Assembly: GCA_017881265.1 (NCBI GenBank)
Contig: JADGRA010000050.1
Coordinates: forward strand, 1-64,000
Direction of reading: 5' to 3'
Length of the DNA stretch: 64,000 bases
DNA from: Myxococcaceae bacterium
GTDB lineage: Bacteria > Myxococcota > Myxococcia > Myxococcales > Myxococcaceae
Numbering within the stretch: position 1 is the stretch's first letter; the number at the start of each line of letters is the position of its first letter. The notes under the pieces were generated by a model, which saw only the letters and a list, made by a program, of their open reading frames with translations, did no database searches and was not told the DNA's origin. Shown here piece by piece: positions 16,636 through 26,569 of the stretch. Position numbers and translations under genes: made by a program.

Positions 16636-17589
16636 ATGATCGAGTTTCGCATCGACAGCGACCATGCGGGGGTACGGCTCGACAAGGTCCTGCGCCAGCG
16701 GCTGCCTGCCGTCCCGGTCAGCCACCTCTTCAAGATGATTCGCACCAAGAAGGTCCGGGTGAATGGCAAGCGGGCCTCGGTCGACCAGGCGCTGGCCCTG
16801 AACGACCTGGTGAGCATCCGGGGCACCGAGGAGCGCCTGCTCAGCCCGGGGCCAGCCGTGGAGCGTCCCGTGCCGGTGGACCCCTCGCATCTCAAGGTCC
16901 TCTTCGAGGACGACTGGATGATGGCCGTGGACAAGCCCTCCGGCATGGCGGTCCACACCGGGAGCGGGATTACGGGCGGCACCCTGGTCGACTACGTCCG
17001 GGCCTACCTCGGTCCTCGCGCGGTACGGAATGGCTTCGCAGCCAGTCCGGCTCACCGGCTGGACCGGGACACCTCCGGGGTCATCCTCGTCGCCATCCGG
17101 CGGCCGGCGATGGTGCACTTCACCGAAGTCTTCACCGAGGGGCGTGCCAGCAAGCGCTACCTGGTGCTGGTGAAGGGGCGCATGCCGCGGCCGTCCGGAC
17201 GCATCGACTTGCCCCTCTCCGAACACCAGCAGACCGCAGCCTCCAAGGCGCGTCGGGGCGTGAATCTTCAAGAGGCCGTGACGCTATGGCAGCTGCTGCA
17301 ACAGGGAGGTGAGGCGGCGCTCCTCGCCTGCACCATCGAAACCGGCCGGACGCACCAGATTCGCCGGCACCTCGCCTCCCTCGGCCACCCGGTGGCGGGG
17401 GACCGGAAGTATGGCGATTTCGCCTTCAACCGCGAGGCCAAGGCGCGCTGGGGGTTGAAACGTCTGTTTCTGCACGCCGGCAGCATCCAGTTCCCCCACC
17501 CGGAGGACGGACGGACCGTCCGGCTCGAGGCCCCCTTGCCCGCCGACCTACGCGACGTACTCGGCAGGACTGGCCTGGCTGCACCCTGA
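16636..17589 (+). CDS. RluA/RluC-family pseudouridine synthase
   Basis: It isomerises uridines in large-subunit rRNA. The 317-residue protein has an N-terminal S4 RNA-binding domain (residues about 10-70, SHLFKMIRTKKVRVNGKRAS) and a catalytic domain with HRLDRDTSG at 140-148, where Asp143 is the nucleophile. Later motifs are SKRYLVLVKG, ETGRTHQIRRHLASLGHPV and GDRKYGD. S4 plus this spacing fits RluC or RluD; the exact target uridine cannot be told. It ends seven bases before the PBP1A start, and the two genes are probably co-transcribed. Confidence 0.93.
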   Translation: MIEFRIDSDHAGVRLDKVLRQRLPAVPVSHLFKMIRTKKVRVNGKRASVDQALALNDLVSIRGTEERLLSPGPAVERPVPVDPSHLKVLFEDDWMMAVDKPSGMAVHTGSGITGGTLVDYVRAYLGPRAVRNGFAASPAHRLDRDTSGVILVAIRRPAMVHFTEVFTEGRASKRYLVLVKGRMPRPSGRIDLPLSEHQQTAASKARRGVNLQEAVTLWQLLQQGGEAALLACTIETGRTHQIRRHLASLGHPVAGDRKYGDFAFNREAKARWGLKRLFLHAGSIQFPHPEDGRTVRLEAPLPADLRDVLGRTGLAAP

Positions 17590-17595
17590 GGTAAG

Positions 17596-20232
17596 GTGGC
17601 CGGCCAGGCCCTGCCGATGCGCGACACCTCGCCGCCCGACTCTCCGCCGCCCGAGCCCGACGCCCCCAGCCGCCTGGTGCTGGTGGAGTCGCCGCCGCCG
17701 CCCCGGGGCCCGGCGGGCCGCATCCTCATCCCCCTGGCCAAGGTGGGCGCCTTTCTCGCGCTCACCGCGCTGACGGCCGCCGTGGGGGTGGCGGGCTTCC
17801 TGTACTACCGCTTCTCGCAGGGGCTTCCGGACATCCCCAAGGTGTCTGCTTACGCGCCGCCGGTCCTGACTGAGGTGTTCACCGACGACCAGGTGCTGGC
17901 CGGAGAGTTCTACGAGGAGCGCCGCAAGGTGGTCCCTTACGAGAGGATTCCCAAGCGACTGGTGCAGGCCTTCATCGCCTCGGAGGACGCGGCCTTCTTC
18001 GACCACTACGGGTTGGACCCGGTCGGCACGGCCCGCGCCGCTTTCAAGACCATTCTCCACAAGACGTCCGGCACGGGCGGCGTGCAGGGCGGCTCCACCC
18101 TCACCCAGCAGACCGCCAAGGCGCTCCTCGTGTCCGTCGAGGGCTTCGAGAAGGGGACCCGCCGCAAAGGGCAGGAGGGCCTGGTCCGAAAAATCCGCGA
18201 AGCCATCCTCGCGCGTCGCCTGGAGGCGGCCCTCACCAAGGAGGAGATTCTTTACCTCTACCTGAACAACGTCTACCTCGGGCACCACGCCTACGGCGTC
18301 CAGGCGGCGGCGGAGAATTACTTCCGCAAGGACGTCCGGGACCTGTCCCTGGCCGAGATGGCCCTCATCGCCGGCCTTCCCCAGGCCCCCAGCCGCTACT
18401 CGCCGTTTATGAACCCGAAGGCCGCCAGCGAGCGCCGGGGCTACGTGCTGCGGCGCATGGGCGAGGAGGGGATGATTTCGCGCGAGGAGCACGACGCGGC
18501 CAGCCACGAGCAAATCCGCGTCTACCCGGTGGAGGACGTGTTTCACGAATTTGCCCCGTACTTCGTCGAGCAGGTCCGCAAGGACGTCGTCAACCGGTAC
18601 GGGAACCCCGCGCTCCTCACCGGTGGCCTCAAGGTCTTCACCACCATGGACTCGGAGCGGCAGCGGGCGGCGCAGGACGCGATGCTCAGCGGGCTTCTGG
18701 CCGTCGACAAGCGCCAGGGCTTTCGCGGCCCCCTGATGAGCCTCGACAGCCCCGAGCAACGCCGCGCCTTCCTCGCCCGCAGCACCGCCGTCCTCGGCGG
18801 CGCGCCCCTGGTCGACGCGACGTACTACGTCGGGCTGGTGGCGGCGGTGAATGCCGACGGCACCTCGGCCACGGTGCAGGTCGGGCCGCACCAGGGGCAG
18901 CTTCCGCTCCTCGGCATGCGCTGGGCGCGCAAGGTGAATCCAGAGGCCTACTACCCCGGAGCGATGCTGACCTCGCTCAAGAGGGTGCTCAAGCCCGGAG
19001 ACGTGGTGGTGGTCCGCACAGTGAAGAAGAAGGAACTCTACGACGACAGGGAACAGTACGACAGGAAGCTGGCTGACCAACTGTCTGAGGATGGGCTCTA
19101 CTTCCGGCTGGAGCAGGAGCCCGAGCTGCAGGGGGCGCTCGTCTCCATCGACCCGTGGCGGCAGTACCTGGTGGCGATGGTGGGGGGCTACGACTTCGAC
19201 GCCAACGAGTACAACCGCGCCTTCCAGGCCTGCCGCCAGCCCGGCAGCAGCTTCAAGCCGGTGGTGTACTCGGCTGCCATCGAGCAGCTCGGCTGGACCG
19301 AGGCCCAAACCATCGTCGACAGCCCGATTGTGGAGAACGACCCGGAACACCAGGTGCGCTGGAAGCCGGAGAACTACACCGAGGACTTCCACGGGGACGT
19401 GCTCCTGCGCACCGCCGTCATCAATTCGATGAACATCCCCGCGGTGAAGACCTTCGTGGCGGTCGGCATTGAGCCGATGGCGGCCTGGGCGAAGAAGCTG
19501 GGCCTTTCCACGGCCATGAATCGCGACTTCTCTGCCGCACTGGGGAGTTCCTGCGTCTACCCGTGGGAGCTGGCGCAGGTGTACGCGACCTTCGCCCGCC
19601 TCGGGAACAGGCGGCCCACCTACTTCATCCGCCGCATCGAGGACCGCTACGGGCGCACCCTCGAGGACCACACCGCCTACGACGACCCCTGGGCCAGCCT
19701 CACCGACCGCATCGCCGCCGGCTACGCGCGCCTCTATGAGCCGGGCGAGCAGGTGATGGCGCCCGAGACGGCCTATATCCTCACCGACTTGCTGCGCGGG
19801 GTGGTGCGGGAGGGCACGGGCGCTCCCGCCCAGCGGCTGGGCAAGCCGGCCGCCGGCAAGACCGGGACCACCAACGACTCCTTTGACGCCTGGTTCGTCG
19901 GTTTCACCCACGACCTCGTGGGGCTGGCCTGGGTGGGGTACGACTTGAACCCGCACCCGCTGTCCCGCTACGAGACGGGCGGACGCGCCGCGCTCCCCAT
20001 CTGGGTCAGCTACATGCAGCGCGCGGTGGAGGGGCGTCCGGAGCCCGAATTCAGTCCGCCGGAGGAACTGGAGCTGGAGAAGAAGACGGTGGACACCCGC
20101 ACCGGCAAGCTGGCGTCGAGTGCGAGCAAGACCGCCGCCGTCATGTGGTTCAAGAAGGGCACCGCCCCCGAGGAAGTCACCCAGGACAAGAAGGTGGTGG
20201 ACCCCAACCAGTTCATGCAAGTCCCCAATTGA
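17596..20232 (+). CDS. mrcA: Penicillin-binding protein 1A (bifunctional transglycosylase/transpeptidase)
   Basis: It polymerises and crosslinks peptidoglycan at the inner membrane. The 878-residue protein has a Pro-rich cytoplasmic tail, one membrane helix at about residues 45-75, and a GT51 domain with SEDAAFFDHYGLDP (Glu130 catalytic), GGSTLTQQTAK and YLNNVYLGHHAYGVQAAA. The transpeptidase domain has the active-site serine in SSFK (551-554), SMN (611-613) and KTGTT (755-759). The GTG at 17596 has GAGG just upstream; an ATG at 17617 is an alternative. The C-terminus beyond the last motif is a lysine-rich tail. Domain order and length match family PBP1A. Confidence 0.96.
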   Translation: MAGQALPMRDTSPPDSPPPEPDAPSRLVLVESPPPPRGPAGRILIPLAKVGAFLALTALTAAVGVAGFLYYRFSQGLPDIPKVSAYAPPVLTEVFTDDQVLAGEFYEERRKVVPYERIPKRLVQAFIASEDAAFFDHYGLDPVGTARAAFKTILHKTSGTGGVQGGSTLTQQTAKALLVSVEGFEKGTRRKGQEGLVRKIREAILARRLEAALTKEEILYLYLNNVYLGHHAYGVQAAAENYFRKDVRDLSLAEMALIAGLPQAPSRYSPFMNPKAASERRGYVLRRMGEEGMISREEHDAASHEQIRVYPVEDVFHEFAPYFVEQVRKDVVNRYGNPALLTGGLKVFTTMDSERQRAAQDAMLSGLLAVDKRQGFRGPLMSLDSPEQRRAFLARSTAVLGGAPLVDATYYVGLVAAVNADGTSATVQVGPHQGQLPLLGMRWARKVNPEAYYPGAMLTSLKRVLKPGDVVVVRTVKKKELYDDREQYDRKLADQLSEDGLYFRLEQEPELQGALVSIDPWRQYLVAMVGGYDFDANEYNRAFQACRQPGSSFKPVVYSAAIEQLGWTEAQTIVDSPIVENDPEHQVRWKPENYTEDFHGDVLLRTAVINSMNIPAVKTFVAVGIEPMAAWAKKLGLSTAMNRDFSAALGSSCVYPWELAQVYATFARLGNRRPTYFIRRIEDRYGRTLEDHTAYDDPWASLTDRIAAGYARLYEPGEQVMAPETAYILTDLLRGVVREGTGAPAQRLGKPAAGKTGTTNDSFDAWFVGFTHDLVGLAWVGYDLNPHPLSRYETGGRAALPIWVSYMQRAVEGRPEPEFSPPEELELEKKTVDTRTGKLASSASKTAAVMWFKKGTAPEEVTQDKKVVDPNQFMQVPN

Positions 20233-20441
20233 GGCGCGCCCTCGCCCCGCTCCTGGCCTCCGCCGTCCTCGGCTGCGCCTCGGTGTCCTCCCGGGAGTCC
20301 GGGCTGTGCCCGGAGTCGGCGTCGCTTCACTGCATGTCGACGCCCGAGTGCTCGACGGACAAGGCCCGGGGCTGCAAGGTGTGCCAGTGCAGCACGCCGA
20401 CGTACAACCCGGTGGCCCCGGACCAGCGCCTCACGCCGTAG
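20229..20441 (+). CDS. Short Cys-rich lipoprotein with a TTG start
   Basis: A 70-residue gene that starts at TTG 20229, overlapping the PBP1A stop by 4 bases (TTGA). Read this way it gives a basic start (LRRALAPLLAS as written, with Met for the first residue), a hydrophobic stretch and a lipobox AVLGC, so the mature lipoprotein starts at Cys16. Six more cysteines follow (LC, HC, EC, GC, VC, QC), enough for three disulfides. The overlap implies translation coupled to PBP1A. No clear Shine-Dalgarno motif is present. A link to outer-membrane regulation of PBP1A, as LpoA/LpoB do in enterobacteria, is a guess from position only. Confidence 0.6.
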   Translation: MRRALAPLLASAVLGCASVSSRESGLCPESASLHCMSTPECSTDKARGCKVCQCSTPTYNPVAPDQRLTP

Positions 20442-20496
20442 TCACCCGTGGGGGGGAAACCCCCTGTCAGTCGCCGGCCGGCACCGGGCGCTTTCA

Positions 20497-21303
20497 CTAT
20501 TGGGCGCTGCCGGACCGGCTTCCGGAAGGACGTCCCATGGCGCGGGACAGCACCCAGCTGGGCAGCAGGCTGCCGAAGCGTGTCAGCAGGGCAATCTGCC
20601 AGGGAAAGGCGAAGCGCGCGTCTCCGCGGAGAATGGCCCGCCCCATGCGGTCGGCCGCATCGGCGGTCTCCAGCAGAAAGGGCATGGGGAAGCGGTTGTC
20701 GGCCGTCATCTCGCTTTTCACGAAGCCGGGGTTGATGCACGTCACCCGCACCCCGGCCGGGGCGAGGTCCATCCGCAGCCCCGCGCAGTACGTCTGCAGG
20801 TACAGCTTGCTCGCGCCGTAGACAGCGAAGCGGGGGATGACAATCCACGCGGCAATGGAGGAGATGCCCACCAGGTGCCCCTTTCGCCGCTGGGCCATCC
20901 TCGGGGCCAAGGCCGACAGCGTGGCCGTGGCGCCGAGGACGTTCACCTGCAGCATGGCTTGGATGGCCGGCCACTCCGCCCGCTGGCCATTCAGCATTCC
21001 GCCCACCCCGGCGTTGGCCACCACCAGGTCGATGCCGCCGGCCGCATCGTCGTCCAGAGCGCGCAGCGTCTGGACCACCGTGTCCGTCTGGGAGACGTCG
21101 AGGGGGACGGGCACCACCTGGCCCGGGCCGCCGGCGGCCTCGGCCCGCAAGGAAGTGAGCATCTCCGCGCGCCGGGCGGCGGCGTAGACGCGGGCCCCGC
21201 GCTTGGCGAACCACAGCGCGAGGGCGCGCCCCAGCCCGCTGGAGGCGCCCGTCACGACGACATTGGCGTAGGTGGGTTCCATGGGAAGAGGGGTCTCGTG
21301 CAT
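20497..21303 (-). CDS. Short-chain dehydrogenase/reductase
   Basis: A 268-residue SDR oxidoreductase. The cofactor site TGASSGLG is at residues 18-25, with an arginine-rich AAARR segment after strand 2 that favours NADP(H). NAG is in VVANAGVGG, the catalytic serine in ISSIAAW, and Tyr162-Lys166 in YGASK. INPGFVKSEM follows, as in classical SDRs. It is the last gene of a minus-strand group with the methyltransferase (33-base gap) and the deacetylase-like gene. Substrate unknown. Confidence 0.92.
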   Translation of the reverse strand: MHETPLPMEPTYANVVVTGASSGLGRALALWFAKRGARVYAAARRAEMLTSLRAEAAGGPGQVVPVPLDVSQTDTVVQTLRALDDDAAGGIDLVVANAGVGGMLNGQRAEWPAIQAMLQVNVLGATATLSALAPRMAQRRKGHLVGISSIAAWIVIPRFAVYGASKLYLQTYCAGLRMDLAPAGVRVTCINPGFVKSEMTADNRFPMPFLLETADAADRMGRAILRGDARFAFPWQIALLTRFGSLLPSWVLSRAMGRPSGSRSGSAQ

Positions 21304-21336
21304 TGCCCCAGGGCTGGCAAGTCCGAACGTCTCGCC

Positions 21337-22119
21337 TCAGCGCGTCCCCAGCGCGGCCACCGGACGGTAGTGGAATTCTGCCCCCGGCACCTGGGGGAGC
21401 TCGCGGGCGGCCCGGGCCGCCGCGTGTAGCAGCGGCGCCTTGTCCGGGCCGAGGGCCTCGTCGAGGCTCTCGAAAATTTCCGCCAACTCCTCGGCGCTGG
21501 CGCGCAGCGTTTCCGGGTCGCCAGCGCTTCCGTGGACGTGCACCGGGTGGACGTCCACGCGGGAAAACCCGGCGGCGCGCAGCAGCCCCGCCAACTTCTG
21601 GCCGATGAAGGGGTCGCCGCCAGAAGCCTGCTGCACGGAATTCAGCAGCTGCAGCGCCTCCTCGACGACGGGGGAGGGCGGGACCAGCCGCAGGGTGGCG
21701 TTGTCCACCTCGAGGAAGAAGCACTGGCCCCCGGGGACGAGGATGCGGCGCACCTCCCGCAAGACGGCCGCGGGGTCCGGAATGTGTTCCAGCACCCAGC
21801 TGGCGTGCACCCGGTCGAAGCTGGCGTCCGGGAACGGCAGCCGCGTCGCGTCCGCCTGGACGTAGGTGGCCACCGGGTGGAGTGCCCTGGCCTGCCGAAG
21901 CTGCGCGGCGCGCAAGTCCAGCCCCCACAAGTCAATGCCAGGGTGGCGACGCACCAGGGCGGCGGCCATGGCCCCGACGCCCGTCCCCAGGTCGAGGACC
22001 CGCATGCCTGGGCTGGCCGTGAAGTCCTGCAACATTCGCGGCGCCACCCACACCAGGGCCTGCTTGACGAGGCGGGCCACCTCGCGCAGGTCGGTGCCGC
22101 CGTGGATGTAGTCCGCCAT
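21337..22119 (-). CDS. Class I SAM-dependent methyltransferase
   Basis: A 260-residue methyltransferase of the UbiE/type 11 kind. Motif I is VLDLGTGVGAMA (41-52), the acidic strand-2 end is WGLDL, motif II region is ADATRLPFPDASFDRVHAS, and motif III is ILVPGGQCFFLEVDN. A helical cap follows. The gene begins nine bases after the stop of the deacetylase-like gene, which argues for co-transcription. Its acceptor (small molecule, lipid or protein) cannot be determined. Confidence 0.88.
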   Translation of the reverse strand: MADYIHGGTDLREVARLVKQALVWVAPRMLQDFTASPGMRVLDLGTGVGAMAAALVRRHPGIDLWGLDLRAAQLRQARALHPVATYVQADATRLPFPDASFDRVHASWVLEHIPDPAAVLREVRRILVPGGQCFFLEVDNATLRLVPPSPVVEEALQLLNSVQQASGGDPFIGQKLAGLLRAAGFSRVDVHPVHVHGSAGDPETLRASAEELAEIFESLDEALGPDKAPLLHAAARAARELPQVPGAEFHYRPVAALGTR

Positions 22120-22128
22120 GGCGTCCGG

Positions 22129-23160
22129 TCAGAGGGCCGGCCAGTAGGGGCGCAGCGCCTCCCGGCTCAGCCGGATGGAGTGGCTCGCGTCCCGGCTGGC
22201 GCCGGTGGGGAACTCCTCGGCCCGCCCCACCAGCACCTCGAGGCAGGCGTGAACGCTGCGGGGCAGCCCGACCAGCGAGTAGCCCCCTTCCAGCAGCAGC
22301 ACCAGGCGCCCGCCGCTGGTGGCATCGGCCAGCTGCTTCACCAGGGTGCACATCGCCGCGAAGCCTCGCTCGGTGCACAGCATTCCGCCGAGCGGGTCGT
22401 CCTCGTGGGGGTCGAAGCCCGCGGACACGATGACCAGCTGGGGGGCAAAGGCGGCCGCCACGGGGAGGAGCAAGTCGTGAAAGACGGCGCCGAAGTCGGC
22501 GTCGGTGCGGCCGCCGGGGAGCCCGCAGTTGACGGTGTAGCCGGCGCCCGGTCCTTCGCCCACCTCGGTGGGCGCGCCAGTCCCCGGGTAAAAGGGAAAC
22601 TGGTGCACCGACTGGTAGAGGACGTCGGAGCGCCTCCAGAAAGCCGCCTGCGTCCCGTTGCCGTGGTGGACGTCCCAGTCCAGCACCAGCACCCGCTCGG
22701 CGCCCGCGGCGCGCGCGGCTTCCGCCGCGATGGCGGCGTTGTTGAGCAGGCAAAAGCCCATCATCTCATCGGGCTCGGCATGGTGCCCGGGCGGTCGCAC
22801 CAGGGCGAAGGCGTTGCGCGCCAGGCCCCGCCACACCGCCTCCATCGCTCCCACCGCCGCGCCGGCGGCGAGCAATGCCGCCTCATGGCTTTTCGGCGAC
22901 ACGTGCGTGTCTGCGTCGAGCACCATCTGCTTGCCGGCGGTGGCGGCCAGCTGCGCGCGCAACCGCGAGGTGTGCACCCGCGCCACCTCCGTCTCGGTGG
23001 CCGGGCGCGGGCGGACCATCTCCACGCCGGACACCGGCAACTCGTCCAGAATGGACAGCACACGCTGTAGCCGGGCAGGGGACTCCGGGTGACCCCGGCC
23101 GGGGTCGTGCTCCAGAAACACAGGGTCCGAGAAGACCAGCGTCGGCGCGTCTGCAGACAT
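22129..23160 (-). CDS. Histone deacetylase family (arginase-deacetylase fold) protein
   Basis: A zinc hydrolase of 343 residues related to acetoin-utilisation AcuC and acetylpolyamine amidohydrolases. Motifs are HPESPARL, RPPGHHAE (His126-His127), LDWDVHHGNGT (Asp163 and His165 as zinc ligands), SAGFDPHEDD (Asp250) and LLEGGY. All catalytic positions are present, so it should be active on an acetyl-lysine, acetylpolyamine or related amide. It heads a three-gene minus-strand operon with the methyltransferase and SDR. It is divergent from the chemoreceptor across 70 bases. Confidence 0.92.
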   Translation of the reverse strand: MSADAPTLVFSDPVFLEHDPGRGHPESPARLQRVLSILDELPVSGVEMVRPRPATETEVARVHTSRLRAQLAATAGKQMVLDADTHVSPKSHEAALLAAGAAVGAMEAVWRGLARNAFALVRPPGHHAEPDEMMGFCLLNNAAIAAEAARAAGAERVLVLDWDVHHGNGTQAAFWRRSDVLYQSVHQFPFYPGTGAPTEVGEGPGAGYTVNCGLPGGRTDADFGAVFHDLLLPVAAAFAPQLVIVSAGFDPHEDDPLGGMLCTERGFAAMCTLVKQLADATSGGRLVLLLEGGYSLVGLPRSVHACLEVLVGRAEEFPTGASRDASHSIRLSREALRPYWPAL

Positions 23161-23230
23161 TCGGGTCCACTACTCTACGCCGAAAGCCGGGGGCGGCCGT
23201 TGTTTCCCCGCAGCAGAACGGGTTTGACGT

Positions 23231-25282
23231 ATGGTTCTGCCCACCTCTCCTGTGCTGCGACCACGGCGCCACCTCGGTCTGCGCACCGCCATCTTTGGCA
23301 GCTTTGGACTGGCCCTTCTGCTGTTGCTGGTCGTTGCCTGGGCGTTGATGCGGATGCAAGTGCTCGACCGGGTGCGCGAGCGCCTGGAAGCCTCCGGCCG
23401 GGTGCTGGCGCAGCACGTCGCCACCTGGGTGGCGCACAGCGACCAACCCCAGCAGATGCTGGCCGAGGCCCCGCTGGCCGAGGCGGCGGTGGCCGGGGTG
23501 GCCCTCGTCAACGGCGGCGGGCAGACGCAGGCCGTCGGCCATGACGCCCTCGACTGGGCCTCCACCATTGCCCGCTGGGAGTTGAGCGGCCGGGCACCCC
23601 GGGTGCCCCTCGACGGGCACTTGGTGTTGCTGGCCGAGCCGGTGGCCGGCAGCGAGGGCACGGTGCTGGTGGCCGTCGACGAGCGATTTCTCGAGGACGT
23701 CAACACCGGCCTGCGCGCCGGCCTCGTGCTGTCCGTCCTGGTGGGGGTGCTGGTGTTCGCTGCCGCCATGGGCCTGGTCAGTCGAGCGCTGCTCGACCGT
23801 CCGCTGGCGCGGATGACGGCCATGGCCCACCGGCTGGCGGAGGCAGACCTCACCCAGGGCCTCGAGCAGGGGGGTACGGACGCGGTGGGTCGGCTGGCCG
23901 GTGCGCTGGACCAGCTCAGTCACTCGCTGCGTGAAACCCTCGGCCGGGCACGGGGCGTGGGGGAGGCCATCGTCCTCGCCACCGGCCAGCTATCCCGGTC
24001 CGGGTTGAGCGTGAGCGGGGGCGCGGCCACCGTCCTGCAGCGCGTCGAGGAAGCCCGCGGCGTCATCTCCGAGTTGCTCACCTCGCTGCGCGGACTGGCC
24101 GAGCAGGTGGATGTGCTTGGCCGCGGCGCCGAGGAAGGCACCGCCACCGCGGCGGCCATGGCCGCTACGCACGATGAGGTGACTGGCCTGGTGGAGCAGC
24201 TGGGGGCGGCGGCCGCGGAGACCACGGCGGCCATCGGCGAGATGAGCCGCAGCGTCACCGAGGTGGCCCGCGCCGTTGGGGAACTGCACGGCTCGGCCGA
24301 GGAGACTTCGGGCAGCATGCAGCAGATGGACGTCTCCATCGGTCAGGTGGAGACGAATGCCAACGAGACCGCCCGCCTCTCGGAAAACGTGCTCCAGGAC
24401 GCCACCACCGCCGGCGAGGCGCTGCAGACGACGCTGCAGGCCATCGACCGAATCCGCGGCAGCAGCCGGGAGGCCCTTCAAGTCATCGAGAACCTCGGCC
24501 AGCGGACCTCGCAGATTGGCAACATCCTCGACGTCATCGACGACGTCGCCGAGCAGACCAACCTGCTGGCGCTCAACGCAGCCATCATCGCCGCGCAGGC
24601 CGGTGAGCACGGCAAGGGCTTCGCCGTGGTGGCCGATGAGATTAAGGAACTGGCCGAGCGCACCGGCGCCTCCACCAAGGAGATTTCCGAGCTCATCTCC
24701 GCCGTCCAGGCCGAGAGCCAGAACGCCCGCGCGGCGGTGGAGCAAGGATTCCGTACGGTGCAGGAGGGGGTGGAACTCGGAAGCGAAGCAGAGGAAGCGC
24801 TGAAGAAGATTTCCGCCTCCGCGAGCAAGAGCACGCTGATGGTGAAGGCCATCGCCCGGGCCACCGTGGAGCAGTCCCGCAGCAGCAAGTCGGTCACGGC
24901 CGCGGTCCAGCGAATCGCCGATGCGGTGGAAGCGGTGCGCCGTGCCACCGCCGAGCAGGAGCACGGCGCCGGGCAGATGACCGAGCGTGCCCAGCGCATG
25001 CTGTCGGTCACCACCCAGGTGGAGCGCGCGACCGAAGCCCAGCTCGAGCGCAGCCGGCAGATTGCCCGCTCGCTCGCCAGCATCCGAGAGATGGCCGGCG
25101 CGGTCAGCCGAGCTCGCGGCGCCCAAGCGGCCGCCACCGAGCGGGTGCTGGCCGCGGTGGAGGCCATCCGCGTGGTGGCCGACGCGCAGGGAAGCAGCGT
25201 GCGGCAGTTGGAGACCGTCATCGACGACCTGCAGCACCAGTCAGAGGTGCTGCGCGCCGAGGTTCAGAGGTTCAAGGTGTGA
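23231..25282 (+). CDS. Methyl-accepting chemotaxis protein
   Basis: A 683-residue transmembrane chemoreceptor. Membrane helices lie at residues about 19-40 and 163-184 and flank a periplasmic ligand domain of about 120 residues with no recognisable ligand motif. HAMP follows (about 185-240, with [19 protein letters not shown]). The long cytoplasmic signalling coiled coil has its hairpin tip near residues 437-460, [20 protein letters not shown] followed by [15 protein letters not shown]. The tip carries AAIIAAQ where many receptors have AAIEAAR, a known variant. Length of the adaptor coil is consistent with direct coupling to CheA/CheW, none of which is encoded nearby. The stop overlaps the GTG start of the MFS gene. 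Confidence 0.94.
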   Translation: MVLPTSPVLRPRRHLGLRTAIFGSFGLALLLLLVVAWALMRMQVLDRVRERLEASGRVLAQHVATWVAHSDQPQQMLAEAPLAEAAVAGVALVNGGGQTQAVGHDALDWASTIARWELSGRAPRVPLDGHLVLLAEPVAGSEGTVLVAVDERFLEDVNTGLRAGLVLSVLVGVLVFAAAMGLVSRALLDRPLARMTAMAHRLAEADLTQGLEQGGTDAVGRLAGALDQLSHSLRETLGRARGVGEAIVLATGQLSRSGLSVSGGAATVLQRVEEARGVISELLTSLRGLAEQVDVLGRGAEEGTATAAAMAATHDEVTGLVEQLGAAAAETTAAIGEMSRSVTEVARAVGELHGSAEETSGSMQQMDVSIGQVETNANETARLSENVLQDATTAGEALQTTLQAIDRIRGSSREALQVIENLGQRTSQIGNILDVIDDVAEQTNLLALNAAIIAAQAGEHGKGFAVVADEIKELAERTGASTKEISELISAVQAESQNARAAVEQGFRTVQEGVELGSEAEEALKKISASASKSTLMVKAIARATVEQSRSSKSVTAAVQRIADAVEAVRRATAEQEHGAGQMTERAQRMLSVTTQVERATEAQLERSRQIARSLASIREMAGAVSRARGAQAAATERVLAAVEAIRVVADAQGSSVRQLETVIDDLQHQSEVLRAEVQRFKV

Positions 25283-26547
25283 GCTCCTTGCCGTCCCACC
25301 GCGTCTCCGAGCGGATGCTCGTCTTCCTCATCGGCGCCATCCAATTCGTCAACATCCTCGACTTCGTGATGGTGATGCCCCTCGGCCCGGATTTCGCCCG
25401 GACGCTCGGCATTCCGCTCTCCAAGCTGGGCCTGGTGGGCGGCAGCTACACCCTGGCGGCGGCCACCGCCGGCCTGGCCGGCTCCTTCTTCCTGGACCGC
25501 TTCGACCGGCGCTCGGCCCTGGCGGTGTCCATGGCGGGACTGGCGCTGGGCACCTGCGCCGGAGGGCTGGCCACCGGGCTCCCCTCGCTGCTGGCCGCGC
25601 GGCTTCTGGCCGGACTCTTCGGTGGGCCGGCGACGTCGCTGTCGCTGAGCATCGTCGCCGACGCGGTCCCCGAGGCGGGGCGAGGCAAGGCCCTCGGGGC
25701 GGTGATGGGGGCCTTCAGTGTGGCCGCGGTGGTCGGGGTGCCGGCGAGCCTGAAGCTGGCCGAGTGGGCTGGCTGGCGCGCGCCCTTCTTCGTCGTCGCC
25801 GGCCTCGGACTGCTCATCACCACGGCCACCATCGCCCTGCTGCCGCCCATGCGTGCGCACCTGCGGGCCGCCGGTCCGAGGCTGGCCGCTCCCCTCTTTC
25901 GGAGCACGGTGGTGCAGTCCTACGCCATGACCGCGGTCGTCATGGGGGCGGGCTTCCTCCTCATCCCCAACCTCTCCGCCTACGTCCAGCACAACCTCGG
26001 GCTGCCGAGGAGCGCCCTGTGGACGCTGTACGGCGCCGGGGGACTGGTGAGCTTCGTCTCGCTGCGCCTGGTGGGAAAGCTGGTGGACCGCCTGGGCAGC
26101 TTCCGGGTGGGGACGGTCGGGTCCGTGCTGGTAGCGTGTGCCGTCTGGCTTGCCTTCGTCGACGTCCCGCCCCAGCCCCCGGTGTTGCTGCTGTTCCTCT
26201 TCTTCATGTTCGCCCTGTCGGTGCGAAACGTCTCCTACACCACCCTGGCGTCCAAGGTGCCGGCGCCCGGCGAACGGGCGCGCTTCATGTCCTTCCAGTC
26301 CGCCGTGCAGCACCTGGCCAGCGCCGCCGGGGCCATCACCTCCGCGCTGGTGCTGGCCGAGGGGCCCGGAGGACGCCTGCTACACGTGCGGCGCCTGGCC
26401 GCCCTCTCCCTGGCGCTGACGGCGGCGCTGCCGGTCCTGCTGTTTCGGGTGGAGCGGGCCGTCGGCCGAGGGCAGGGCGTCGTGGAGGGCGACACCGACC
26501 TTCGACCACCCTCGGGGGGAATGGCGCGCCCGCTCAAGAAGGTTTAA
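25279..26547 (+). CDS. MFS transporter
   Basis: A 422-residue major facilitator protein with about twelve membrane helices. The N-terminal part has [20 protein letters not shown], which is typical of the drug:H+ antiporter and sugar-efflux-like families, and a [14 protein letters not shown] loop in the position of the conserved loop 2-3 motif. The start is GTG at 25279, overlapping the chemoreceptor stop by 4 bases. The coupling to a chemoreceptor is unusual and may mean that both respond to the same compound. Substrate unknown. Confidence 0.9.
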   Translation: MSSLPSHRVSERMLVFLIGAIQFVNILDFVMVMPLGPDFARTLGIPLSKLGLVGGSYTLAAATAGLAGSFFLDRFDRRSALAVSMAGLALGTCAGGLATGLPSLLAARLLAGLFGGPATSLSLSIVADAVPEAGRGKALGAVMGAFSVAAVVGVPASLKLAEWAGWRAPFFVVAGLGLLITTATIALLPPMRAHLRAAGPRLAAPLFRSTVVQSYAMTAVVMGAGFLLIPNLSAYVQHNLGLPRSALWTLYGAGGLVSFVSLRLVGKLVDRLGSFRVGTVGSVLVACAVWLAFVDVPPQPPVLLLFLFFMFALSVRNVSYTTLASKVPAPGERARFMSFQSAVQHLASAAGAITSALVLAEGPGGRLLHVRRLAALSLALTAALPVLLFRVERAVGRGQGVVEGDTDLRPPSGGMARPLKKV

Positions 26548-26569
26548 GAGCGTCTTCCAGAGACAGCCA

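Noticed and set aside
17548..20220. An 890-codon minus-strand frame antisense to PBP1A
   Set aside because: PBP1A motifs on the plus strand explain the sequence; the antisense translation matches no fold and reflects third-position GC bias.
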